Positions 20,001 to 28,132 of a stretch of DNA of 64,000 nt are shown here, one piece after another. Both the position numbers and the translations under genes were made by a program. Position 1 is the first letter of the stretch, and every line of letters starts with the position of its first letter. The notes beneath the pieces were generated by a model, which ran no database searches, was not told where the DNA came from, and saw nothing but the letters and a program-made list of their open reading frames with translations. Origin of the DNA: Owenia fusiformis (Eukaryota; Annelida; Polychaeta; Sabellida; Oweniidae); the NCBI GenBank assembly GCA_903813345.2, contig CAIIXF020000008.1, positions 2,861,341 through 2,925,340 of the forward strand, read 5' to 3'.

Positions 20001-22676
20001 AGATAGTCTAGTTTGAGAATATGCAGGCGGTTCTATGTTTGGTATATTAAAGCTGCTTAGCAATGTTATTTGGACCTATTTCTACCCATTGAGTTACTAA
20101 ATCAATCACTGGGTAATAAATACATATACATGAAGGCCGAGACATGTTATAGGTCATTAAGAATCACAATTCAAGGATAAAATACATGCTTCTTACCTGG
20201 CAAAAAGTAAGAGAAAGCTGTAAATCTGTGATTTCTAATTCTAGTCATGTTACCACAATAACTAAGTAGCTTACAGCAGTATATTTGCTTTTCTCATGGA
20301 CTCTAGATCCTCCTTTTTCTAACTATTGGGTTTGGGCAACGTGGCAATGTCCCTTAATCCCATAATATGAATATTAATTTGATAAATCTAAGGAATAATT
20401 TGAACTGGGAGGGAATTCTCCAATTTGTGTGATGTCATCAAAAGTTGTGTAATGGAGCACAAGGAATTTCTGTGGTAAATTATCTGAAAATAAATTCTCA
20501 ACTTAAATTGAGAATTCTCTGTTTATCCACAGAGTTAGGGGACATATCCTGCCTTCCCAGAAAGGTAAGATATTTTTCTTGGACAAAAAGATCAGGAATA
20601 TTGTCAAAAATCACTAAAAATCATGCTAGGCCGCTTTAACGAAGACGCAATTCACATATTTAGTCCATCGCTTTTGTTACGTTGAAATAAAAATATCTTA
20701 CCAAAACGAAGCCCGGAAGTTCTTCCATCTTGTTACGCTGACGTATCGTCAGCGTAACTAGGTGAGTACCAGTGAAAGGATGTGTCTCAAAAATGTACCC
20801 AAAATTATATGAACAGTAAAGATAAACTTAACCAAGAAATATTTTCAGATATTTTTGCATAGTCATATAATCAAAGCATTTAAGTTTTCTACCTAATACA
20901 AAATGTTTAGTTCAGTCTTGCCTTTTTAATATGCTTTAATATGCCCTTTTTATACCACATGTCCAATGTAACCTCTCATAGTTCGATGACAATGTGCATC
21001 CTTTACTACTACATTGTCCATCACATTTGATAATGTTTCTGGTGGAATGTTTCGAATTTTTCTTTAGATATTGGCCTGAATCAAGTTATTCTAGGTCTCT
21101 CTGCTTGGGATTAACATAAAAATGGTTCTTCAAGTTAACCCAGAGAAAAAGTCACAATGTTTTTATACAGGAAGATCAGACGTTCAAAAACAGCTTTAAT
21201 GGAAATTCTCGTATGGCCCTTGCTGCATGTTGAGGGGTTCAATCTTTTCTCATCCTTTGGATGATAATTTCAAATATATTTATATACTTTTCTCTATATT
21301 GTTTTAGAAAACACATCAGATACTTCTTTTGCTCTTGGTATCAGACATATCTTCGGAATGAAATGAAACATCTATCCAAACCTCTCATTGGAACAAAACA
21401 ACATAAACACAACGTATTTAGGTCTCTCAATATTGTAATTGTACAAAGGAAAGTTTGGTTGATTTTAAAAATGTATCTTGTTAATGGTTGAACTTAATTT
21501 TTATCTATTTTGGGGGGGTTTTGTTTGAAGTTTTTGCATACTTATTGTAAAATCAACCAAAATTTCATTTGTATAACTACAATATTGAGAGGTCTAAGAA
21601 AATGTTGTATATGCTATTTTGTTCCAACAAGGTTCGGAAAGACATTTTATTTCATTCTCAAGAATTGGTAGAAAGGAGCAAAAACAATTGCACTAAAAAA
21701 CAAAAAAATGTTAACAAAAACAGTTATATAAAATATATATAAATAATTTTTGCATTAAATTGTTGCCAATCGGTCAACATTACATAAAGGACCGTGTTTT
21801 TTACAGAATGTTTTCAATAATTGGTTTAAGAGGAAAACATTGTTGAGTTCAGTTCACCATATCGATACCTCTCCTTTCAAGATTTTCACACAATATATTT
21901 TTTATCAGAAAAGCTGCTTATTCGCAGATAAATTGAACCAGCAAATGCAATGACAATGTCATTCGTGCTTCTGCACGAAATTCGTCACAAGTCTCTAATG
22001 TTCTAATAAATACGAAGTTGAACACTCGGAATGATTGTTTTTCCATTATAACTTTTTAACGTATATATTAAAGGCTTCTAGTAATCATTATCCAAGATAG
22101 TCTGAATACCGATTAAAATAATTTTCACTTCAAACAGGTACGTCTTCCTTTATTTGATTTTCTAAAAAATTATATAAATAACTCTTGTCAATGTGAGGGA
22201 GCAAAATGATTTTAGAAGAATATTAAAATGTAATAATTGGCCATTAAAAACATGTACATGCATGTCATTACCGAACAAGATTGTTTGAATGATTATTTTA
22301 TTCCCTTTGGGCAGGAAATGATGAACCTCGTTTTTTCGAGGTATAGACTACCGAATAACTACATATGTCACAAACCATTATGTTTAGTAGCTAGTATTTC
22401 CTTAGAAACGTCTTATCATTAAAATGTGTCGAATCATATTTGTGCAAAGAAAAAAAGTCTGATTTCCGATTTCCTCTCTCTCTCTCTCTCTCGTTGAACC
22501 ATACTGTACGCCGTGTTTTATTTAGCGGTTCTGCGTAACTACATGTAGTACACCCGGGTTAGTATATCCCTGTGAAAATAGTAGACCGCAGGTTATATGC
22601 AAACTCATGAGCTCACCTTTTGGAAACCACATTCATAGTAGCTTCCTCGCAAGAACAGCAACGGCATGCGTGCCAT
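7948..22676 (-). CDS. Peptidase C45 / AAT-like Ntn hydrolase (tan / carcinine-hydrolase family), nine-exon gene with an alternative exon array
   Basis: Exons 5'->3': 22676-22617, 17222-17025, 16701-16570, 16273-16138, one of five alternatives (15829-15728, 15500-15402, 14657-14556, 12967-12872, 11017-10922), 9700-9595, 9118-8969, 8715-8528, 8057-7948. All junctions are GT-AG and all phases agree, giving about 391-393 aa, normal for the family. Seen: an N-terminal RGSYYECGFQKG block; GIADGAG (about 77-83); GCSD with Cys120 as the expected N-terminal nucleophile after autocleavage; GHNNDW at 134-139, the family's GHN/RNxDW signature; and the C-terminal DDFPIYR block. Family members cleave or form amide bonds (insect tan hydrolyses beta-alanyl amines; fungal AAT makes penicillin G); the substrate here is unknown. 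No signal peptide, so probably cytosolic. The promoter is not defined. Confidence 0.85.
8130..8375. repeat. Short degenerate repeat, GGGATAAAG motif
   Basis: Variants of GGGATAAA(G/T), AAAACACTTTATCCC and their complements recur about every 40-60 bp in the last intron of the hydrolase gene. No coding content. Confidence 0.5.
8528..8715 (-). CDS. C45 hydrolase exon 8
   Basis: 188 bp: acceptor TATTCCAG, donor T|GTAAGT. Encodes VKHLPDKGIRVQL, RQARFDELP and DDFPIYR, the usual C-terminal segment after the HxNH motif. Confidence 0.87.
8969..9118 (-). CDS. C45 hydrolase exon 7
   Basis: 150 bp, splicing TG|T and CA|T at its two ends. Encodes NAGFIDDPNLYNVEVGP and ends in GVYSHFNH, matching the family's N-strand, 'NVE' strand and HxNH motif. 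Confidence 0.87.
9595..9700 (-). CDS. C45 hydrolase exon 6
   Basis: 106 bp: acceptor GATTTGCAG, donor TCTG|GTAAGA. Encodes SFILNRAMQHAKDKDDLVRI, the family's xFLxRAxLxAxSxDEAxxxL block, then the start of the CVNAGF strand. Confidence 0.88.
9957..10550. mobile_element. Mariner-like element with long inverted ends and a transposase remnant
   Basis: TA target duplications at 9955-9956 and 10551-10552 flank inverted ends CAGGGTGGTCAAAG and (inverted) CAGGGTGCTCAAAA. The inverted similarity continues for more than 100 bp, through CCTCATATCTTTGTC and CTCCCTGATATTTTACAC. The interior, read on plus from about 10,180, has a decayed C-terminal transposase-like segment (PRTIADLKSEI, then CIRVID) typical of Tc1/mariner relatives and broken by stops. 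It sits in the intron between cassette 5e and exon 6. Confidence 0.75.
10905..11400. repeat. Duplicated segment with cassette 5e, copy 1
   Basis: The exon and the intron upstream of it on the minus strand resemble 12,860-13,360. Shared blocks include ATTTACGTGATTTTGGATGT, GGGCTTGTAAAAAT, CCAAAGCA and ATGCAGGTATA. Within 11,100-11,400 a unit of about 95-105 bp is itself repeated in tandem. Confidence 0.65.
10922..11017 (-). CDS. C45 hydrolase alternative exon 5e
   Basis: 96 bp: acceptor ATAATTTCAG, 2-nt start, donor C|GTAAAT. Encodes AHVNQHGMCGDIEDLVFLN. It is the cassette nearest to exon 6. Confidence 0.8.
11757..11880. repeat. Palindromic repeat
   Basis: GGTTCAGGATATTGGGATTATCCC pairs with the downstream arm GGGATAATCCAAATATCCTGAACC around CCCGAGGGCC...GGTCCCGAGGG. 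The long hairpin is followed near 12,070-12,130 by another short palindrome, TATCTGCCCGCT...AGCGGG. Probably a foldback MITE. Confidence 0.6.
12860..13360. repeat. Duplicated segment with cassette 5d, copy 2
   Basis: Partner of 10,905-11,400. Exon, donor and upstream intron blocks (ACAGGGCTTGTAAAAATGTTG, CCAAAGCAGACAATTAG) are shared, showing that cassettes 5d and 5e arose by local duplication including flanking intron. Confidence 0.65.
12872..12967 (-). CDS. C45 hydrolase alternative exon 5d
   Basis: 96 bp: acceptor TCATTTCAG, 2-nt start, donor C|GTAAAT. Encodes AYVNQHGMSGDIEALVFLN. Close sister of 5e, with Cys replaced by Ser in GMxGD. Confidence 0.78.
13505..14498. mobile_element. Mariner-type MITE, about 1 kb
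   Basis: TA duplications at 13503-13504 and 14499-14500 flank CAGGGTGAGCCAAAAAA and its inverse TTTTTGGGCTCACCCTG. Inverted similarity continues about 170 bp (for example GTGATGGCTATACATAAACAT against ATGTTTATGGCCATAAAA). No transposase remains. The interior has GGGG-rich blocks near 13,810-13,880 and 14,035-14,110. It lies between cassettes 5c and 5d. Confidence 0.78.
14556..14657 (-). CDS. C45 hydrolase alternative exon 5c
   Basis: 102 bp: acceptor GTTATTTCAG, 2-nt start, 1-nt end with a weak donor, C|GTGTGT. Encodes SWASGMGMVSSLNDLAIL, alignable to the other cassettes from GM onward. The frame meets a stop just past the donor, as expected of a real exon boundary. Confidence 0.6.
15402..15500 (-). 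CDS. C45 hydrolase alternative exon 5b
   Basis: 99 bp: acceptor CATTTTAG, 2-nt start, donor A|GTAAAT. Encodes THVNQYGMCGDINVLVF and an acidic/basic tail, one codon longer than 5d and 5e. Confidence 0.8.
15728..15829 (-). CDS. C45 hydrolase alternative exon 5a
   Basis: 102 bp: acceptor TTTTCTAG, 2-nt start, 1-nt end at T|GTAATT. It encodes a cassette with SWVTCQGFAGTID followed by VVF, alignable with NQxGMxGDIxxLVF of the other cassettes. The most diverged member of the array. Confidence 0.65.
16138..16273 (-). CDS. C45 hydrolase exon 4, GHNNDW exon
   Basis: 136 bp, starting in phase 0 after ACATTGTAG and ending 1 nt into a codon at CCAG|GTAACC. Contains KIIGHNNDW and then LAYYAEYTLPNGD. Its single overhanging G must be completed by an exon that starts with 2 nt, which all five alternatives do. 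Confidence 0.87.
16570..16701 (-). CDS. C45 hydrolase exon 3, catalytic Cys exon
   Basis: 44 codons in phase 0, ending GAG|GTGAGG. Contains AAQGCSDIF; the Cys after Gly is the predicted nucleophile exposed by autoproteolysis. Confidence 0.85.
17025..17222 (-). CDS. C45 hydrolase exon 2
   Basis: 66 codons, phase 0 at both ends, acceptor CTTACTTGCAG and donor AAG|GTAAAT. It encodes the helical N-terminal part with YYEELEPKM, the EKYPQYVDE region and GIADGAGITEEK, which is typical of the family before the nucleophile. The open frame continues upstream to an ATG at 17384, but that extension is intronic because the acceptor lies inside it. Confidence 0.85.
18296..18850. repeat. Minisatellite with GCGGTAGATTTT motif
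   Basis: Degenerate tandem copies of about 15-25 bp built from (T/G)(A/C)GGTAGATTTT and GGTAGTTTTT, with AAAAA spacers. The open frame on the minus strand here is a repeat artefact. Confidence 0.85.
19136..19747. mobile_element. TIR element nested in the foldback element
   Basis: TA duplications at 19134-19135 and 19748-19749 flank CAGTAAAACCTG and the inverse CAGTTTTACTG. The interior repeats CTAAT(C/T)(C/T)GAACACTT and AATTTGAACA. Resembles a pogo/Tc1-type MITE. Confidence 0.6.
21330..21665. mobile_element. Foldback repeat, copy 1
   Basis: CCTCTCATTGGAACAAAACA...CTCAATATTGTAATTGTACAAAGG...GGTTGATTTTA is mirrored after about 21,540 by AAAATCAACC...CAATATTGAGAGG...TGTTCCAAC. Further copies are at 39,515-39,775 and 60,840-61,120. 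Confidence 0.65.
22473..22493. repeat. (CT)n microsatellite
   Basis: Nine perfect CT units about 125 bp beyond the intron side of hydrolase exon 1. Confidence 0.9.
22617..22676 (-). CDS. C45 hydrolase exon 1 (start codon)
   Basis: Twenty codons from ATG 22676-22674 to AAG, then donor GTGAGC. It encodes the GSYYECGFQKG block that precedes the family's G-x-x-x-K helix. It joins in phase 0 to exon 2, which begins GEFFKSEIQ. The first intron is about 5.4 kb and contains nested repeats. The fit of motif, phase and donor is what fixes this exon. Confidence 0.8.
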
Positions 22677-23237
22677 CTTAATAAGTCTTTCTCGTCACCT
22701 GCTTTGTAGAGCAATGAAACCCACTTTCTCTAAAGCAGGTCAATGTGTTTTAAACGGCCTAGTGTACATAGTCTTGCACTTTGATCGGTACCTTCATGTT
22801 AATGTTTTACAATACAACATTATATACACTGTATCTTATACTAATCATTGATATATATGTCAAGTACACACACTGGGGTTGTCACTTCCACTTCAGTTGT
22901 GCGAGGACGAGGAGGTCATGAAAAGCACGGTTCACTTTTGAGCCTATGAGATCGACAAGGCGTCATTTTATTACCGTTTATTGTAATATATATATTAGGA
23001 TTGTACTTATATTATTTATCATTTTTTAATTTTGGGATTTTTTAGATAAGATGAATTTAGACATCATGACATCATGAATGGATCCCGATCAATAGCGCAG
23101 CCTGCTACCATCACTGGTCCCCACCTGTTATACAGACGTTAAATCTTTGTAACGGAATTGATGAATTTCCATCGGAAACATTTCATTTCATCATTTTCCC
23201 CAAGAAATGGGTCGATTTAAAAATTTTATCTAAATTT

Positions 23238-23540
23238 TTTACCCGTATGTTATTAGTAACATTCGGTTATTGAAAAGCGACTGTATACGTCCAATGGCTC
23301 CAAATGGCTCCAATAATCGAGTGAGAATTCCTCACTTCAGCAACCAGGACGTTAATAAGCTACAATGTTCCAAGAGACGTTATGAAGTTCACCATATGAC
23401 GTCCTGGTTGCTGAAGTGAGGGATTCCATGGATTCTCACTCGATTATCGGAGCTGCTGGATATATTTGCTCGTGACTGACTAGCTTTATAATAACCGGAT
23501 GCTACTATTAACCCGGGCTATTAACATACGGGTAAAATAA
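23238..23540. mobile_element. Foldback element with two nested inverted repeats
   Basis: Outer arms: TTTACCCGTATGTTATTAGTAAC against CTATTAACATACGGGTAAA. Inner arms: AATCGAGTGAGAAT...CACTTCAGCAACCAGGACGT against ACGTCCTGGTTGCTGAAGTG...ATTCTCACTCGATTATCGG. No coding content. Confidence 0.75.
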
Positions 23541-24870
23541 TTGGATACAAATCAACCTCCTTCTTCATGAAAGTAATGGAAATAAAAATATTACTTCGAT
23601 GGAAGACCATCCATTTTGTCTTTATAATTATAACCAGGAAGGGACCAGAGATCATTGGCCCCATCATTGATGGTACATGTAGGCATTGACACGGCTGCGA
23701 CTTCATCTAAAATGGAGGTAAGTTCATCGTACTCTCTGATAATGAGAGGCATTCACTACGTACAAAATAAACACTTTCCATGACGTTAACCTCATTTTCA
23801 TCAAAAAGGCAATCTTTGGTATAGCTGAGTTTTTCATGTTAATTGCTTGATCCATTAACAAGGACTGACTGCCTTATTTATCAATGTACACCCCCCTCCA
23901 TAAGTTTGGCAATCGGCGGTTTCCATTGGAAAGCGTATCAAAGCATTTCAATATTTGATTCTCAATTTTGTTTCTTAACTACAAAAGATCGGAAATAATA
24001 TAATCGCATAGAGAAAGATGAATTTGCCTTTTGTTGATATCATACACAAACACATCTTAGGCTTAATCAAACCCCACATGTTAACAACATCTACGAAATA
24101 TTTCATAATCATAAGAAACATCAACTCGGGAAAATGAGGTGAATTTGATGTTATTTTGTCATTCGTAGATTGTACCTGTGAACCCTGAAAATTAGGTTGA
24201 TTGCATAGGTATTGAAAAACATTGATCATCCTTTTAACAAAAAACAGTTGATCCAGTGAAGTTTTGAGTTTTTTTGTACTTTGTACAAAGGAATTAGTAG
24301 TACCGTACGATAGGATCATCCTATTTCCTCACTGGGTTCACAAACGGAAGTCTCCATAAGATAGCATGTAGAGAGAAGTCTGTCTCTGTTTGAAGCTTGA
24401 CCTTATTTCCCAATTACAAAACGGAGAAACTTGTTAAAATTGCTCAATAGAAACCTGCTTCAAATCATTGTCCGGAAGGTTCTTCCGATTACAAACTTTT
24501 TCGAGGGAGTGAACTGTCCAAATACTTATTTTGTGAGATAGTTTCCATCATAAATAAAAAGTTATGCGAATGGGATCTATACTGTCACAAATGTCTGCCA
24601 AGTTAATAGCTTTATAATTGTGTAATGATTGATTGCTTGTTTGATTTGATGAACAAGATCAGAGACGGGATATTGCGCGCGGGATCCAGTCTCTACTATA
24701 TCTTTAGATAAATAGAGGCTCTGATATGTTTACGATTTTGAGTATTAAATGGCAAACTAATGCCGAAAATTAACCGGACCAATATTTCTCACTCATTTAT
24801 AAAAAGGAAATAAGGCGATCAAATATGATTTATACAGGCAATTTGGTAAATGTCCATTTTTCTGAATTAG
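23541..24870. other. Non-coding stretch
   Basis: No supported gene. Contains CACCCCCCTCCATAAGTTTGG at about 23,889, shared with the foldback at 47,605-47,777. Confidence 0.4.
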
Positions 24871-24880
24871 CCAATGTCAA

Positions 24881-24888
24881 TATAAATA
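24881..24888 (+). promoter_or_regulatory. TATA box of the small secreted-protein gene
   Basis: TATAAATA 62-69 bp before the ATG at 24,950, with CCAAT at 24,871-24,875 just upstream. The spacing fits a short 5' UTR of about 40 nt. Confidence 0.55.
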
Positions 24889-24949
24889 TCTAAGTTGCAA
24901 ACCAGTTGAAAGCTCAGATGAAAACTAGAAGCTAGACGATTCAAAGAAT

Positions 24950-27026
24950 ATGAAGTTGATTCTGATACTCAGGTAAGAGGAGTGACTCTTTTGATACATT
25001 TCATGACACGTCGCCAGACATTATCAGACGAGGCAATTGTTTCACCAAAATTCCAAATAAATATATTTTTCAGACATTTTTTCATCTACAACAAAGTGTT
25101 AACATTCTAAATCAGCCGCGTCTGATAATTTTTACCTCGCCTGCTAAAATTATAGAACCTAACTACGCCTCTGCATTTTGTATATTGGCAAAACGTTTAA
25201 ATCTAATCTTTTTTGCTCTGATTATTTAAAAATTATTTATTTACATTTAGTGCTATGTTGGGATGTGCCTTTGTGAGTGGTTATACAACAGAACGACCGA
25301 ATAACAACTGTGAGTAGGAATCAAACAGCACTCTCCGGTAAAAATCGCACTCTCTGGTAAAAATCACATACAGGTAGGTCATAAAACTGCATCTTAATCA
25401 CAATAACGTCGCAGTATTGCAAATTTGTTCTTATTGATTAATTTGACTTTTTCAGGTGACCATGGATTCTACACAGTATGACCCAAAAAGAAATCAAATC
25501 CAGTGTCCATTTTGTTGCATCTGTATCACAGACCTAGTTTTTAGAGCAATTTTGTGCTATCTCCATACAAATGATCTATGTTTTGGTTCAAATTAGTTTT
25601 ATGTCATAGATATACATTCAGTTGGAACAAAACTGAACCAAGAAATATATATTTCTATGGAGATAGACAAAATTCCACTTCCCACTTTTAATTTTTTACC
25701 TTAAACCAAGAGCCATTAACACTCTATCATGTTATATATTTCATTGTTTTTGATTATTTTTCATTTTAAGTCATGAAAAGGTTTTGAATTTGATAAAAAA
25801 AATCACCGCATTTATGCTACTAAGTTATTTTTTCTGAACAATATAATAATCATTCATCAAAATACGTTCAAGCAAACTACAAAAGCTTTTATCTCAAAAG
25901 TGCATAAAATGCAGTTGGAACAAAATTGCAATAATGCGACGAATTTACAAGAATTGTCCTATCCATTATGGTCTATTAAGTTGAATCCCATACATTCAGT
26001 CGTCTACCATGGCTGCATGGCTGATGTCAGCTTATCTCAAGTTTCTTCATAAACTGTCACACAATTGAGATGTCAGGGGGAGAATTTGTGTGCAGTCTCA
26101 CGAACAACCTAGACAAGAATGTTCCTAAAAACACGGATGATGTGAAACACATTCCACTAGCTGAATATACTATCACGAATGAGCTAAGTCGATGGACTTA
26201 AAAGATTGAGCCTTCTTCATGGCCTTCGTATTTAAATAATTTGCCAAAATATCACGATTTTTACCAGGTCGTGCGGATTTTACGGGAGAGTGCTGTTTGA
26301 TTCCTACCTGCGTATTACTAAAGCTATAGGAAATAAGCACACAAGCTACAGACTACTATACTCGGACAGTGTTTGAGTAACTTCGTTTTTCTTTTATAGC
26401 TTACAGAGGCCAACATCGACGGCCACCTCCGTCTTGTTTGAGGGCTTCTGTACTTTTGCCCGGAATGATAAAGACGTGTGTTAGTTCAATTATAAAGAAA
26501 AATGAATTTAGAAGCTATTTGGATCTGGATGTTTGCCAATTGTAAGTGCGCTTACTTGCAATCCTACCAATAATGAGAAGCAAAATAGAGTCAATCTTCA
26601 AAAACTAGAAAAGATGCTCCATTCTAGATGAAACCAACAATCCACCTTTTAAATAATCACTAGAATTGAATTGAATTGAATTGAATATTAATATTTTCTG
26701 TGTATTTTTGGAAAGATATAAAACATAGAGAATTTCACTCACTTCTTAGGTGGATCACAAAACTATTTTTTTTTCTTTTTGGATCTTTTTCAACTGTATT
26801 CATTTTTACATGATTTTTCTTTAGCGTTAAGAAATCTGTTACTATGGGTTTGTCCTGTATGGTCAAAGAATTCAACAAGCAAACGGACTGCCCCATGGAG
26901 GTCGTGGAAGAAATTATGGGGATGAACTCGGAGAACAATATGGCGATGAAATATGTGGAATATATGTTTTGCGGTGGATCTAATCCATTTGGGCCACCAA
27001 GCCCCAGTCCTGCAAGCCCAGCATAA
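24950..27026 (+). CDS. Small secreted Cys-containing protein, about 119 aa, four exons
   Basis: Not recognised. Exons 24950-24972, 25251-25309, 26400-26475 and 26825-27026 join in phase. Exons 1 and 2 create a signal peptide across the first junction: MKLILIL, then SAMLGCAFVSG. Its two-exon form argues against chance. The mature part starts near GYTTERPNNN, continues with RGQHRRPPPSC, then an acidic and Met-rich segment (MEVVEEIMGMNSENN) and a Pro/Ser tail (GPPSPSPASPA). It has four Cys after the signal peptide, no membrane span and no recognised domain. Donors: CAG|GTAAGA, ACT|GTGAGT, GAC|GTGTGT (the weakest). Acceptors: ACATTTAG, TTTTATAG, TTCTTTAG. A TATA box precedes and AATAAA follows. 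Could be a secreted peptide precursor or an effector; no function is claimed. The exon 3 donor is the least certain point. Confidence 0.6.
25313..26312. mobile_element. TIR element in the second intron of the secreted-protein gene
   Basis: The left end AGGAATCAAACAGCACTCTCC is mirrored by GAGAGTGCTGTTTGATTCCT at the right; inverted similarity extends through GGTAAAAATCGCAC. The left end lies 4 bp after the exon 2 boundary. The interior is AT-rich and non-coding. Confidence 0.7.
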
Positions 27027-27216
27027 GGCGCATGTTGAAGCAACGCCATTTTACGAAGGAAATATAAAACTATTATTTTAATATGAACACCATTTCCCAA
27101 AAAGTTCTCAACGAAAACACATATTCGACCTCGCAAGACGGGTTAAGTATCTTGTCAAAATAATTATAATTTTTCATACTAGTATTTAAATGTGAAACTT
27201 ATGGTGAAACGAGCCA

Positions 27217-27222
27217 AATAAA
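27217..27222 (+). terminator. Polyadenylation signal AATAAA
   Basis: AATAAA 191 bp after the stop codon of the secreted-protein gene, same strand. Confidence 0.5.
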
Positions 27223-28132
27223 GACATAAATTAAGTATTTTGATTTGGTAATGATTGGAGTTGTTGGATATCACCATTTTCCGGTAGATTGCAGATTAAG
27301 ACTTGGTAAATGTATTGACTAGCTATTTGGGCCCTTCACTAAACTATTACCCCTGTATCAAGCAAAAAAGAAATTGACCCCCTTCACTACTTAACTGTTT
27401 CCTCTCTCTCATGCCATTGTTAAATGTAAATGTGACAAGAGATAATTAAATATAATGGTTATTGTATCGATCTATAAAATACCAAATATATCTCTACATA
27501 ATGTATTTACTACTGATTTATCTAAAATGAAACGTACGATCACTTTGAGTTGAGATAAGTGTCCAATGGGAGGTTAAACAAATGGGCAGTTTGATAAAAA
27601 ATTAGTAGAATGGAATACATTTAAATGATATCGCATTATGTATCGTAAATATCGCACATTTAATATGGTTCAAATTTCATACAAAAACACGAGTGTTTAT
27701 ACCATATTTTTGTAATAAACAAACTGATCTCGATTAGAAGGGTATAAAAGCAATTTGCAGGTCAGTCATCAATCTCATATCGGTCAAAGAACAAGCAATA
27801 GAAGCTTTCCAAACAACTTCGCGATCTATCATGTAATTTTTACATTTGATATATTAAGAGAAAGGGCCTTTTTATCGATGTATTCATGCTGCTGAATCGG
27901 TCTTGGTGTAGGTTGGTTCTGAGAACTCCTAAACCCATTTTGATTTTTAATATGACAAGTATAGATATAACAAAAAATATACATCAGGTATAGAAGATAT
28001 ATTTTGTTAATCACTTTTAAAAATAAGCAAGATCTTAAACGCCTGCTCTACATGTTTAATCCTAATATCATCATGTTCAATAAAATACCAAATTACAAGT
28101 GCAAGCCTAACAGAGACATTTGCGCTAAAAAA
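27223..28132. other. Non-coding stretch
   Basis: No supported gene. AT-rich spacer between the convergent secreted-protein and TRIM-like genes. Confidence 0.4.

Larger units (their letters stand above)
18137..20776. mobile_element. Composite foldback element, 2.6 kb
   Basis: The left end CACTGGTACTCACCTAGTTACGC is mirrored at 20,748-20,776. A second inverted pair is nested inside: 18,158-18,260 (GTGGATCCAAGAGACCAAGTGG) against 19,800-19,900. GTAACAAGATGGAAGAACT follows the subterminal palindrome near 19,885 and, inverted, near 20,730. It contains the minisatellite at 18,296-18,850 and the TIR element at 19,136-19,747. A compact relative is at 58,681-59,074. Confidence 0.7.
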
